From Rhynchospora pubera (taxonomy: Eukaryota > Streptophyta > Magnoliopsida > Poales > Cyperaceae): a stretch of DNA of 64,000 nucleotides. Each line of letters opens with the position of its first letter. The first letter of the stretch is position 1. The notes below the pieces were generated by a model that made no database searches, was not told where the DNA came from, and worked only from the letters and a program-made list of their open reading frames with translations. Positions 45,077 to 58,559 of the stretch are shown in pieces. The stretch lies in the NCBI GenBank assembly GCA_028095005.1, contig CM051460.1, positions 14,183,501 to 14,247,500 of the forward strand, written 5' to 3'. The translations under genes were made by a program, and so were the position numbers.

Positions 45077-48000
45077 AAGGATAAGGAGTTGCAATCAAGT
45101 TTGATTTGGTTAGATTCCTTTTTTGCTTATATGTAATTTCTAGTTTTCTTATGTTTTTGTATGGATATCTAGGTCCAAACATGCAAGAAATGTTAAGTAT
45201 TTGCCATCAGAGGGATCTATTTGAGTTCTTCTTAATCAAATGGTTGCTTGTATTTGAAATAAGTGCAGTTTGTTTTTGAATCTTAGCGGTGCATTTTAAA
45301 TCCCAATTGTACCATAGAACAAGATTTTTTTTTTTTGAAGGTAGGGAGACTAAAGCTCTCCTACAATTTCATTGAACGAAGAGGTTTCGTTACAGAAAAA
45401 AGAACCATAGAACAATAGAACAAGATATATTGGCCCACCTAGTGAATGCAAGACTTATGCCTTAATCTGTGCTTCTTAGTCAATGATTTTGCAACTAATT
45501 ACAAAAGAGAAATAGGTATCTTTATATATGCTGCATTTAGAGCTTCTTCAATTGATAAACCATGGTAAAAATCATAGTTTCTTCAATTGATAAACCATGG
45601 TAGAACTCATGATTGTGTTTTGGTGCATGCTCTCAAGTGTCTAAATTGCAAGCTTGAGTTCCTTTTTATTCCTGTCCTAGTTTTCATGTAAAATGGCTTA
45701 TGTTCTTTGTTCAAAGAAATAAACATATGCTAGGATTTTTTTTTCTTTTATTGCAATCGGCCATAATTTTACTTGACGAGATGTGGCTGTGTCCAATGTA
45801 GCAGCTACAAGTGTCCTGGTCGAAGCAGAATTTTGATTAGGATCCAAGAAGGAAACTTGGAATTTCTGTTTAATTTGTTATTTATTTTTGCATCGCTTTG
45901 GAAAGACAGGATAATAGAGAGACAAAGACAGAGATAATGATTTCCCAAATTTCTGGTTTGAGCTTCTTGTTCCACGTGTTTTGATGTTCTATGATATCAA
46001 AAAGCCAATGAGGAAAGGTCTTACGAAACTTGTCTATATGTGGTTGGAACTTTTTTCTAAATATTATTTGACCAGCTACAATAGCCACTTAATGGAAACA
46101 GATAGATATATGTGGGAGCGGATATGTTATCTTAGGGATGTGAAATTTGACCTACCTTTTGAATATGTTACTTTTCATTGAGCAAAGTATGTGGAACATG
46201 TTTTCTAAGTGGCGTTATTGTTGTTATGTGACGTACGGACTGAAAAGATAAGCCTTGTGCATGCCTAAAATCAGTTGTTTAAATTCTCAAAGCCAAATCA
46301 AGCACATTTAATAAGCAATGAACTTTTGGCTCATGCAGCTGGTGTGACAATTGGTACTTCATACAATTCTTATGACTTGTCATAGGCTCTTAGGTTGTAA
46401 ATTTCTTTCTCAATTCTTTGATATTTTGATCAAGAAATACTACATCATTACTAGCTACCAAATTGTAGGGTCCACTGGTAAATAGATATTTTTTGGTCTC
46501 AACCCCTTCTACAACTGCACTGATGTAATAGGAGAGTCCTGGGCAAATCTGAATCCTTCAATGAAGATTGAAAGGTCAAATTTGGGCCCTGATCTAAAAA
46601 TACTCCTCAACTTAATTAGATAAATGGACAATTAATATTTACGGTACCTATGTTTCACCATATTGGTGTAGAACCAGAAATACTTGACATCCATTTCAAC
46701 AAAGAGAAATGTGGGTGCTCATGATGCGATATTGGACTGGAAAGCACCTAACAAAAGGTGCTGGGAATGAATTGAAATCCATTGTCGTGCCAGTGTAAAT
46801 CATCGTGCCAGTGAAAATATAACGGAGTAATTGGAAATGTTACGGAACTTGACTTGATCTTTTGTTAGCATATTCTCAAAGGTTAACTGATTGTGTTCAG
46901 ATTGGTCAAGAGTTGTCTAGCTTTGTTCATAGAAAGGGATATGCATATGCATATCCTTTCTTTCTAATAGAATATGTTGGACCAACTTTCTGTCATGTTG
47001 GTCTTAGCGGTGTTCCTTGGCATTCTTGTTGATGGAACTGACGGGATGTTGTGGTATATTTCATTTATTCGGCTTAGGAATTGTTGTTGTGGTTTCTTTT
47101 GATATACAAGGTTTGTAGATTACCCCCCCAAAAAAATAATCATAAACAAATAAAAGAGATCAAAAAATGGTTCCTAGCAAAATGGGTCGACCTTCATTTT
47201 TAAGCAACAATTGGACATAGTAAAGGTTATCTGATTTTGACGAAAACGGAAAACGTAAAGTTCTGCCTTCCTGCAAGGAAGGGAGCATGAGCATGACATA
47301 TAATTAAAAAAAAAATCTTCATGGCAGAATTTGTATTTATATTTATGGTTAGTTTAAAGAGAGGTTTGCTTAAAGATGTGGCTCTCTTCCTTGACTAATG
47401 ACTATTGTTTTGCGAAACATAACATGCAGTCGACGTCTGGAAATGACATGAAGCTTATCTAAATGGTTTGCTTAAGTCGTGTGAAATATGCGCATTTGAT
47501 GTTCTTTTCTTGATTGCCATATTGAGCAGACAGGCATCATGAGACCGTAAGAAATGAGAACATGCTTTTGTTATTTTTCTTACAGTGAAGTATTGATGGT
47601 AAAGAGAAACCAAATGAAGAAATCATAGTTTATTGCTTTGATGGATTGAAGGAACAGATGTCTATTGTTACAGCATAGTTCGTTACCTTAATTAATTTAA
47701 TGGAAAACATTCTAAGAAATCTCGAAATCAATAGAAGTTGTCGAAGATAAGATATTAAGACAAACCAAGCATTTAAGGATTAAAAATTAAGCAATTCAAA
47801 CGGTTCCATAGAGACAAACTAATACTAAATAATTAACTTCTAAATCCTAAACAATCACCATTCAATCTTTCTCCTTTCTTAGAAAAAAGCGCACGAACTG
47901 ACTGATTGGAAAAAAAAGGAGAAAAAAAGAGAACTCATGAGAGTACAAAGCCCACAAGAAACTAAATCTCAACCCTAAAAAGTACATCCTAATTTAATTA

Positions 48001-48103
48001 TATACACAGGAAATTAAGACCGTTTTTACATTGTAAAAGCACAAACAGCATGTACCTAATATGTTCATACGTGCATGCATATAAAATAGAGAGCACCACT
48101 ATG
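45077..48103. other. Intergenic region between RPS31 and the SAUR gene
   Basis: No gene was recognised. It contains a 36-bp tandem duplication (TTCTTCAATTGATAAACCAT GGTA, about 45543-45613). It also has a T-tract followed by a GAAGGTAGGGAGACTAAAG word (about 45330) that resembles a retroposon end, and a 20-bp perfect palindrome GGATATGCATATGCATATCC with matched flanks (about 46937-46956). Confidence 0.5.
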
Positions 48104-48502
48104 TCATGCTCTAAAACAACCTACTATGGGGAAGTGGTAATGCCCATGGCCATGACCGTGCCCATGATGTCCATGGTGCGCATGCCCATGATGATGATGA
48201 TGGCTACCAAATATAGTGCTGCTTCTATCGCGTTCAATGATGTCCTGAACACGGCAAAAATGTTCAACATGGCAAGGGATTGTGATTGCGCCCTTTTGAT
48301 TAAACCCATACTCTTCTTCTGCCTCCTTCAATAATCCTAGAAAAAGCGGGTGGTTGAGATACATGACCGGTACAAGAAACCGCTTTTGTTCTTCGCCTTC
48401 TGCCCCGACCCTTATCGCCATCCACCCTTTTGGTGGTGCACCAGTCGCCTCCCTCTTACCCATATCCTCAGGTTGCTGGCTAGGTTGTATTTCTTCGCTC
48501 AT
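48104..48502 (-). CDS. SAUR-family auxin-responsive protein with His/Gly-rich tail (132 aa)
   Basis: Intronless small auxin-up RNA gene. The SAUR domain runs from about residue 23 to 92: PPKGWMAIRVG, RFLVPVMYLNHPLFLGLLKE, AEEEYGFNQKGAITIPCHVE, HFCRVQDII (one continuous segment, split here for length). The C-terminus is a His/Gly repeat (SHHHHHGHAHHGHHGHGHGH), as in SAUR32-like proteins. SAURs inhibit PP2C.D phosphatases and so promote H+-ATPase activity and cell expansion; that is family knowledge. A GA microsatellite lies upstream at about 48979-49005, in the likely 5' UTR or promoter. The start is the only Met before the domain that keeps the usual SAUR length. Confidence 0.92.
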   Translation of the reverse strand: MSEEIQPSQQPEDMGKREATGAPPKGWMAIRVGAEGEEQKRFLVPVMYLNHPLFLGLLKEAEEEYGFNQKGAITIPCHVEHFCRVQDIIERDRSSTIFGSHHHHHGHAHHGHHGHGHGHGHYHFPIVGCFRA

Positions 48503-48974
48503 ATAACAGGACTCAGATGAGAGGAGATGCTAAAATATTAAAACAAAAAAAGATGTGAGGTAAAAAGAAAAATAAATACGGAAATATTGATAAAATTAAG
48601 TAGTGCCATATATTCCACTTTCTGGGGTCGGAAAAAGGACAAAGCTTTTTTAGGAAATTCAAAATATAGGCAGCCACTCTGTACTATAAGCAAAATTAGA
48701 AAAACAAAATTAGCACTTATATTAGAAGAGTTGAGAATAGTAAGTCAGAGGCTCATTGTTGTTAAGATATTTTTGTTGCAAAACAAAAGCTTTACCATAC
48801 CATCATGCATATATAACCATAAGCACTCATATTCCAAAGATAAAATTAAGTAGAAAAGGGACACAATATGTACCTTTTTAACTATAAAAGTGAGAATTGG
48901 AGGATAGAGCGCGCGGTCTCCATGCTATTTCAACAGCTTGTTAAACTTAGAAGAGAGAAAGAAAGCTGTGTGCC

Positions 48975-49005
<31 letters not shown>

Positions 49006-50520
49006 CGGGCAATAGGCTAATAGCTGAATAGGTCAATTGTGGGGGTTAGGAGAAACGTCTTACAGGATTACTGCAAATTAATGGAGATGGTCAAGTAGAA
49101 TGAAGTATACTTGATTGTACTTTTGCGTAAAGACAAAACTCGGAGGTTCTCACTTTACTCACCAGTCACCACTTCTTACCTGACTGGGATATGAACTCTC
49201 CTTAATATGCCTTTCTATTTGGAATATTTCCTTCGAGCTTCTATTGTTCCCCAACTTATCCCTATTACATGCCTGATGAAATGTAAAAGTGATATTAAAG
49301 TAACAATTTTTTTAATGAAATAATTTAATTTATACCACTACAAAATACTTCAATTTTAAAAATATTATCCTAAATGACTAATTCAATAAATGCCACTGTA
49401 AATCTACGCAAAAATGATTTTTATGTCATTATTGTTTCTGAAAACATAGTAAATTTGTTATTTATCACTCAAAATTTTGCTTTTATTTTGTTAAAAAAAC
49501 CTTCAATTTTTATTGTTCTGTGTGGCATAAAATCAACTTTTATTCTCTTATAGTAGCATAAAATTATTTTTTTTAATTATCCGATGGTATATTTTAGTGA
49601 CATATCTCGAATTTTAAATTTCTAAAATGGCATAAAATGCTCCTTCATAAAATTGTATTTAATTTCTAATATAGATATTGAATTTAAATATCATAAATCA
49701 AATTAATATATTTATAAAACAATGTAATGTTCAATCATATAAATTGTATACTTTCATAATGTGAAAGCTAACATGAACAATTTTTTTAGTGGATCATTAA
49801 TGTACTATTCTAATCTTTGCTTTTGGTGACGTAGTCAAATGAACAGTACTGTTTTCATGATTTTAAAACCGCCGGAGCTTCATCAATTGGCTCCAAGTTT
49901 CAGTGTCTTAGATTCATATTTTGGTCCATGCAACGGCGAAGCGGGTCTTAGACTCTTAACGCCTTCAATGATTGTACCTCCCTCACTAAATACTTTTTTT
50001 GAATAACAACCATGGTAAATTTTTCCTTTTTCAGTGTGAATTGATTGTGATCATCCGATTTTCATCTAACAAATCTGCTAGCGTCTAATTGTCGACGCGA
50101 TGACATCAGAATTGTCTCATATAGTCATATGGCTGAAGGGTGTGTAAGTGTATTCTCTATATGTGCTTGTGCTTGCAAGAGATTAGTGGACCTTTTCATT
50201 ATGTAAAAAAAAAAAACTTTTAATGCTCTATGGACCCATGCCCATCCTACTTTGGCCTTTGATTGTAGACGGTGTGAGCAGAAATGATAAGTGTCATCGC
50301 TAAAAAAACATCGCGCCAACGCTATTTTTTTCTTTCCGCATGCCCCTCCTTGACACGTTCTCCTCCTCTCTTATTCTCTTTTCCTGACACACTTCCTTCT
50401 ACCTCTATCCACTCTTTCCTATTGAACTTTTTTCCTCTCCTATCTCATCTCTTTTTTCTGGAATGCTTCCTTTGCACCTCTCCTCTCTCCTATTTCCTTG
50501 CTATGAATAAAAAACAGATA
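48503..50520. other. Intergenic region upstream of the SAUR gene
   Basis: SAUR promoter side first, then AT-rich DNA. A (GA)n microsatellite lies at about 48979-49005. No other gene was recognised. Confidence 0.5.
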
Positions 50521-51110
50521 GAACAACAAAAATGAAACACATAATAAAACAAAGTGAATTGATTGAACAAATAATAGATTGCACAAACAAACTAAACACA
50601 TAATACAAAAAAAGTGAACATATTTAATAAATAGCTGAACACTTATAATAACAGAAATGAACACTTATAACTATAGAGACTGCATATACAATAAACAACA
50701 AAATGAATACTTGTAACAACAAAAATTAACACTTACATAAAAAAAACAGACATAAAAATTAATTGAATAAGAAAAAAATAAAATAAAATTAACAGATTGA
50801 ACACATATAGTGAACAATTATAACAAAAAAGTGAACATTTATAACTAATAAAGTGAAAACTTAAAATATTAATTGAATAAGAAATAAAAATAATAAAAAT
50901 AATAAATTGAACATATATAATGAACAGTTTGTAATAAGAAAGTGAATGTTTACAATTAATAAAGTGAACACTTAAAATATTAATCGAATAAGAAATAAAA
51001 AATAAAATTAACATATTGAAAACATATAATGAACGTTTATAACATAAAAGTAAATGTTTATAACTAATTAAGTGAACACTTATAACAACAGAGTGAACAA
51101 AAATAACAAT
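50521..51110. repeat. AT-rich tandem array with GTGAACA words
   Basis: Imperfect repeats contain AAAGTGAACACTTAAAATAT, TTGAACATATATAATGAAC and ATTGAATAAGAAATAAAAA, with a period near 110 bp. It is low-complexity and non-coding. Confidence 0.65.
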
Positions 51111-51985
51111 TGAGGAAAAAAAATAAATAAAGAGAAAACATATTGGAGCACGAAGGAGAGGAAAAAAGAAGAAGAAAGAAAAAACACGAGAAAAAAAGAG
51201 ATGGAAATGAGGGAGGAAATGGTATACTCATTGTTTCGCCAGAGGGAGAGAAGGAACATAAATAGCGCGTTGGGGAGAGAAAAAACGAAAGGCAAATGAA
51301 GAAAGGAGAGGGAGGGGAGCGCTGGGTGAGGGGACCACTCGAGCGAGGGAGCGCTAGCTCAACGACGGCACCTGATGATATTTCTTCAGATGACAACATT
51401 CAATTTCTAGTGAGTTATGCACTTGTGCCTGTTAAAACTTAAAAAGAACCCGTTAAGAGCCAGTCGACCTGGGTTGATGTATCGGTTGGTGTTGGTTTCA
51501 TTCCATAAATGTACACCATACAGTTGACTGCAAATCTGCAATGTCTTCTCTATTGATCGATTCTTTTTAGTTTGTGCGATATTCTCATACTTGCAATTAA
51601 TTAATAAAAAAAACATGCTCAAACTTTCTGCTAGTTTATGTTATTATTTAAAAAATTTCAATAATGACCATGGTCCAACTGATAAGCATCACCCATCATT
51701 ATTTAGGCACGCGTGTGTTTTTTCCATTTATGGAATACTTTTTCAACACAAATTTATCCTTTCTGTTTTTGAAATTTCATCCCTGTCATCTAGGACATCA
51801 ACCCATCTCCTTCCTTCTTGTTTCCATCACCCCTACTACTCCTGCTTCTTTCACTTCTCTCTCCTCCTATCTCCTGGGGACCCCACCCTCGCACAAAACT
51901 AGGACAATTACAATATACATAAGCAGAATTATGTTTAATATCATAATAAAATTCAGGAACAAATAATATAAAAACCATGACAATC
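51111..51985. other. Intergenic purine-rich then mixed DNA
   Basis: A purine-rich stretch (about 51110-51360, GAGAAAAAAG-like) followed by unremarkable sequence. No gene was recognised. Confidence 0.4.
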
Positions 51986-52560
51986 AACAGGCAATTAGTT
52001 TACACAATCAGGACAATTAGTATATAGAACTAGGACAACTAGAAAAATAATATTAACTGTCCTGGAAGAAAATTAATTGTACTGGAAAATATTATTAACT
52101 GTCGAAGGAACTAGGATAATTAGTTTACAGAACTAGCAAAAAATTAGAAAAATAACACTAATGGTCCTAGGAAAAAAATTAATTGTTATGGAAAATTATT
52201 TTAGTAATAGTCCTAGTTTACAGAATAGGACAATTTGAAAAAATTATATTAACTGCTCTTGAAAAAAATTAATTGTCTTGAAAAATATTATTAATTGTCC
52301 TGGAACTAAAATAATTAGTTTACAGAATTAGAAAAATTAGTAAAATAATACTAACTATCTTAAAAAAATTGATTGTCCTAGAAAATTATTTTACTAATTG
52401 TCTTAGTTCTGTAACATAGGACAATTAGTGTATAGAACCAGAATAATTAGTTTACAGAACTAGGACAATTAGTAAAATAATACTATCTGTCTTTGAAAAA
52501 AAATTAATTGTCCTAGAAAAAAATTAATTGTCCAAAAAAAGATTAATTGTCCTGGATAAA
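51986..52560. repeat. Array of GGACAATTA and its reverse complement TAATTGTCC
   Basis: Roughly 110-130 bp degenerate units each hold AGGACAATTAGT and, about 40 bp on, TTAATTGTCCT. Forward and inverted copies alternate at least ten times, so single strands can fold into many small hairpins. No coding capacity. Confidence 0.7.
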
Positions 52561-55377
52561 TATGAGTAGGTGTTAAGGGAAACATCATGGGAGGAGTATG
52601 TAGGCACTAGATGGCAAGAAATGAGGATAAGATAGAAACAGAAACAAATAATTAATAAGGACATGCACTGGATAAGTTTCTGAAAATGAAAAAAAAATAA
52701 AATACATCATAGATAATTAATGAGGACGCTGGAAGGGATGGAGGGATGATGAAATCTCTTTGATGATGGTAAGCAATTCTGAATTACGATATATAGTTTT
52801 ACAACTTCAATTGGATCATTATTATTATTACTGATAAAAATGAGCAAGTTTCCAAAAAAAAAAAAGAATAGCTTGATGACAATTTTTAGTTATTTTGATT
52901 ACATCCAATTTTCAAATTAAGACAACCAATTTTTCGGTACAGATTGAAATAAGTTCATTCATTTTTCTTTTACTAAGTGATTGTTAATTGTTTACATCAC
53001 ATTAATTAATTACGGTAAGCTCAGGTTGGAGTTTTGAAAGAGGCAAACGATAATACAATTTATATGTATAAAAAAAATTGTATCATTTAACTATACACGA
53101 CTAAAATTTATATAGCTCCTTATATTTCACTATGTTTTATTGTCAGCCAGACTTATTGATCCTTTTAAATATAACTGTTTCAATTTATTCTCATGATTAT
53201 TCCATATATGATCCTTTTGATTATTACCATTTTACATTGTAAGTTATAATTGTTTATTTCTTGCTATGTATCCTGTCTCTAGTTGTTAGTCGTACATCAT
53301 TAGTTGCATTCATTTTGTTTTTCCATTTATAGTAACATCATTTTTACTGATACATAATTTGTATACAAAAAAAAAATTTTAAGGCGTGCATTTTTGTTAT
53401 TTCCAAAATTTTCTTGTTGCGCTCCTTTAATATTCTTTCATATTGCTGAGAAATTATCTATTTAGTATGTAGGTCATATATCAAAACGTCGGAAGCTAAT
53501 TTCAACTTGTGACTCCAAATGTATCATATGATTAAATTATCAAAATAAAAGCAATCTTTTTGATATACTTGTTCCTAACATTTAAGAAAAAAAAAACAAA
53601 AATAAAACTAAATATGAATATGTCATTGTAGCTTTGTCTAAACTAGAGGTTCAGAACAAGACATGCAGTACCAGATGGAAGGAAAAATATGCTTACACTT
53701 GATGCAATGCATGGTAAGGAACTCGAGTTTTACATCTTGGGATGAAATCATATGACAACAACCAATATCTATCTCGAGTTTTACATCGTGGTAAGGAACT
53801 CGAGTTCTACTGTAGGCTATAAAGTTTTCGGAGAATTTAGAAGTGTAAGTTTGTTGATTTTCTCTTATATTTCATTTCATGGAAATGTTTAAGAAAATAT
53901 AAAAAATAGATAAACGGCTTTTTTTTTTTAACAAAACTTTACATTAATAGATGAGAAACTTATGTACTCAGATTTTTTTTCCTCTATCGTCATATACAAC
54001 AGATTTTATTTGGAATTATTCAGAAATTTTTAGAGACACTTAAAACAATATACAAATGTTCTTTGCATGACAAGTCATTAAAAAAAATCCTATTTTTTTT
54101 TTAATAACACACACACATTCTCTGTTTCTATCATGCTTTCTTCATTTGCATGTAACACATTTTAATGTTAAATTTCGAATTCACACGCTATAAACTGCTC
54201 TAGAGAATAAATTTTTTAATATATTTGATATTATAAGGAAGTAAAATAATTTAATTTCAAAAATATTTTTTTAGATCTTCAAAGACCATTGTTATTGTAG
54301 GATCCAAAAACATTAAAGCAAATAGGGACTAGTTATTGATTGGATTTCTCGATCCACAAACATATAGCTCAAAGCCTATATGTGGTTTAACTAATAGAGA
54401 GCTGCATAAAATATTTCTTTGACATGAAACATTTTACTAAATGGGAATTATATAGTTATTAATTTACTAATAATATTCAATTTGTAGAATTTTAGCAATA
54501 AAAACTATACTAATCCAAATTGATGGAAAAAGATTTGCGGTATTTAATTGACACCACTTAACTCGATCCACATCTTATTGTAGAACAAATTTTTGAAATA
54601 TTAGCTATGCATTCTTAAAATTATGGATCCCCTCAAAATAATTTCAAGCTGATATAGGGATTGAATATTCAAGATAATTGTATTTATTGTTGAATATTTT
54701 AGTAATTAAAAAATTGGTAGTTCAATCTGTTATTTCCTAAATATAACAGATTATTACTTCAAAAAATTGACATTAATTGGCTATAAATAATGTGAAATGA
54801 TTCTATTTGTTTAACCACGGTTACCAAGGATGCTTGGATGGGTACAAGTGGGGAAGGTATATCAGTTCTTGAATTCCCAATGCCATAGACGAGCGTGCGG
54901 TGTGACGAGAACCAGCTATCAATTTCTGTGGCCAAATCTGTGTTGGCTCGTTTTAGAGGTCCGATAGTCCGATTTGTGGTTTTTAGCGCACAAACTATAT
55001 ATGAGGCGTACAGTCCAGAAGTGAGTACGGTTAATGAGATAAATATCTCATTTGACATGTGCCATGAGTGCAACGGCACAACTAAGCACCAAAAGAGTTT
55101 GTAGTATATTGTAGAGACTTGAGACTTAGAAAAATACAAATTTAGCTTTTTTTCAACAATTTTTATTTTTTGAGACCATGCAATAGATATGAACAAAATG
55201 TGGCCTGAGGTACTCAATTCTCGAGATTCTTAACAAACTTGCTTTTGATTTGTTTTTTTTTTAAAAAAAATACTCTTCAAGCCCTGATCTTTTGGAATTA
55301 ATTTTTATGATAAGGAATTTTGCAAACAAAGGGGCCCAATAACACTTCAATTTTGAGAGAAGTATGAACTTCACTAT
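52561..55377. other. AT-rich intergenic region
   Basis: No gene was recognised. A short repeat with ACTCGAGTTTTACATC and GGTAAGGAACTCGAGTT occurs at about 53716-53805. A 152-codon minus-strand ORF (54759-55217) has no recognisable family. Confidence 0.5.
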
Positions 55378-55534
55378 GGGTGCGTTTGGATAGGTGTGGG
55401 AAGAAGGGAAGAAGGGAAGAAGTGGGAAGAAGTATTGGGAAGTGTGTAACTTTATGAAGAGTTTGGATTGTTTATAATTTTTTTTCTTCTTCTTCCTTCT
55501 TCTTTTTTTTTCTTCCAACGATCCAAACGCACCC
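55378..55534. mobile_element. MITE with GGGTGCGTTTGGAT termini
   Basis: The terminal inverted repeats GGGTGCGTTTGGAT and ATCCAAACGCACCC are perfect over 14 bp. TAT flanks both ends (55375-55377 and 55535-55537). The internal part is GAAGAAGGGAAG-rich, with the complementary CTTCTTCC near the other end, so the whole 157 bp can fold. Confidence 0.88.
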
Positions 55535-55537
55535 TAT

Positions 55538-55699
55538 GATTACTTTTGGATAAGGTGTGAGAAGAAAGAAAGAAGGGAAGAAGTGAGAAGAAGTATTGGA
55601 AAGTGTGTAACTTTGTGAAGAGTTTGGATTGATTATAATAAATTTCTTCACTTATTCTTTCTTTTCTTCCTTCTTCTCAAATAGAATCCAAACGGAGCC
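55538..55699. mobile_element. Second, decayed MITE of the same family in tandem
   Basis: About 162 bp, related to the preceding MITE throughout (AAGGTGTGAGAAGAAAGAAA..., AGTGTGTAACTTTGTGAAGA GTTTGGATTG...), ending AATCCAAACGGAGCC. It shares the TAT at 55535-55537 and is followed by TAT at 55700-55702. Confidence 0.8.
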
Positions 55700-57295
55700 T
55701 ATATAATAAATAAATGTTCTCATGGTCTCTAGTCAAGCATTTTTGGACACGTCGATATGCCTAAACTGAATGAAATGACTTAAAGTACACTTTTAGTTTT
55801 TCTTTTCCCTAATCTATAAAAAAAAAACCATCTTTTTATTTAAATTATCTTGCATATATGCTGCTTTTTAAAAAATAGGATCTCCAACGGATTTTAATCA
55901 TTATAAAAAGAAAACGTCACCAGTCCTCACCTTGCAATTAAATAAAAAAGTTTGTGGTACCGTACAACTCTTCAATGACTTCTATCCACTAATGTGGCAC
56001 AAAAGACGGGAATCAAATTAAAATACTATGTTATAAACATTAGAAACTTAGGTGGCCGGTAGTGCGGACCTAACTGAGTTTGTATTTGACTTGACATTTG
56101 GATAAGTAAGGTTACTGCTCTTGAGAGTTGAACCGAGGTGACGTGGATTAGAGAACAAATAAACCTTCCGTAGGTGTACCAATTTCTTTGCCTTTCGTTA
56201 GGCTGCTAGAGAACTTTTAATAGATTGTAGGCATATTGGTTAGCAAATTCAAGCGTCCTCCATGTCTTTTGGATTATATGTCTGGTTACATAATATTAAT
56301 TGGGTTCAGATTATTTTCGGATAATTAATGTCATAGTACGTACACCATCTATATTCAACATCATCAAATCTGGCTTCTCTTTTAATTAATCTTAGGAGGA
56401 AGGCTCATATAGTTCTATATTTTACTCAACTATATAAGATATCATGTACTTAGAATTAAGACGCGCGAAAGCAAAATTCATAAAGTAAAACAATTTTTTG
56501 AGGTTACTGTGCATGTATTTTCTTTGCGACATATTGTATGTTTTTATTCACTGTACATGATTTAGTATTAAAAAACATTCACTGCGAAAAAATTCTGTTT
56601 AATGCAAGTTTTTTTTAATAAAATTTATCTTATTTTAACTTTTTCAATAGATATTTGTTTTTTTTTTTGGATTGAAAACCGACTAACAGTTCATATTAAT
56701 TTCAAAGGACGGTTAAATTTTAAATAGAAATTATATATACTTCATAAAATTAACAAAAAACATAAATAAGATAATTATTTATAAAAAAATAATAAGAAGA
56801 AAATTTACATAAAGAAAACTTAATATAATTCGATATAAAAACCTTTAATAGTATTTTAGTGGAAGATTCAAAACAAATAGAGAAGGAAAGAAAAAAAAAA
56901 TTGACCTTTAATTCTTTCTATTAGGTTGGTAAATCCGAATGAAATTTCCTTCGAAGATAATAACATTTTTTTTTGTGCGTTAATAGATGAGATGGGTGCT
57001 TGCAACACAAAATGTGTACTTTATGCACTTTTGTTTTTTGTTTTTGTATTTTTTTTTCTATTTTCACTAAAGATTAAAATTCCGTATGCATAGTGCAATG
57101 ATTGTGGAGATGGGACCAAGGTTACTAAAAGAGAAGCAAAGTGCTGAGCTATTAAGCTAATAACGCTGTCACTCTCCTCTTTAGCTTTTTCAAATCTTAA
57201 TCGTGGGTCACTAGTAACTCTCTTGAGTCTTGGGTCATATTCGGAATTTGCTTGTTTGGAATTGAACACCCACTACTCCTAGTACTATCCATGTC
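55700..57295. other. AT-rich intergenic region
   Basis: No gene was recognised. Many A/T homopolymers. Confidence 0.5.
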
Positions 57296-57767
57296 AAAAG
57301 ATAATGCTATCTTAAAAGCAACTACTTTTGACTTCTTTTAACTTAAGTTCTAGAAGTGAATTATTGCGAGATTAAGCAACATGTTTTTTGCATTTGATGA
57401 TAACTCGGTTCTGTTGTAGGCTCTCGAGAGTAGGCCCATTTGTGTTGTTTGAAGATGTTATAACTTATAAGAAAACTTCATAGGCCTAACTATAATTAAG
57501 AAGAAAGCAATAAGCCTATAACTAAATGGTAAAAAGATAATGCTATCTTAAAAGCAACTACTTTTGACTTCTTTTAACTCAAGTTCTAGAAGTGAATTAT
57601 TGTGAGATTAAGCAACATGTTTTTTGCATTTGATGATAACTCGGTTCTGTTGTAGGCTCTCGAGAGTAGGCCCATTTGTGTTGTTTGAAGATGTTATAAC
57701 TTATAAGAAAACTTCATAGGCCTAACTATAATTAAGAAGAAAGCAATAAGCCTATAACTAAATGGTA
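57296..57767. repeat. 236-bp tandem duplication
   Basis: Two adjacent copies, 57296-57531 and 57532-57767, differ at only a few sites (for example CTTAAGTTC versus CTCAAGTTC and ATTGCGAG versus ATTGTGAG). Confidence 0.95.
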
Positions 57768-58559
57768 AAGGCCATCACATGGGCCTGAAGTACAGGCCCA
57801 ATATAGTTTATAGGCTTCGTGATCTTTAAAGTGAATGGTGACAACAAATTTCCTGCGAACTAAATTGATCAGTAATTGTAAATCTCAGTTGTAAGTTTAT
57901 TTCCAATCTACATCTTCGAGATGTGGTATAATGGCACGGTGTCTAAGACCAACTTTTTTAAAAAGTCCTTGACACACAAAACTAGATTATACAACATTAC
58001 AACTATATAAACTAAAGTGTGGAAGTAAAGAAGCCCATAGAGCTGGCCTAAAATCCTACGGCTTGTTTTAGTCTTACTTTCTTAATTCAAGATGAAAATC
58101 TAATAAAATATGTTTTCAAAACTAGTTTTGGCATTGCAGTTGGTCTATTTTATTATCCTATTTGCATTATATGATAAATAATTTCTTTAAATAAATTAAA
58201 GACGGTAAACATTGAAATAATATAGGCCTAAGAGTTAGACCACTCAAGGATCAATCCAGATTTAGGTACTACAATACATCAATTCCCTACAAAAGATCGC
58301 TACAGAATTCAGTCAACCATAGAATTTTTTTCCTTTAAAAAATAAACCAACAAATGATATTAAAAAAAGAGTGTTAGAAACTCCACTAATTAGATCAATT
58401 CATACTCCATGGATTTCAACAACTCGAGTCCTTTTTTCGTCAAACCTGAACAACCTGACAAGGCAACCCGTTCATGGCTAATAAGAAAAGAAGCACTTGC
58501 AATATATAGCTAACAAGCTTGCATCTGTAATCTCAGTGCATCCTCACAACAAAAGCTCT
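57768..58559. other. Intergenic DNA
   Basis: No gene was recognised. The right end adjoins the F-box/LRR relic. Confidence 0.5.

Noticed and set aside
54759..55217. 152-codon minus-strand ORF
   Set aside because: No recognised domain, strongly AT-rich context, no convincing splice partners. Could be a relic; not callable.
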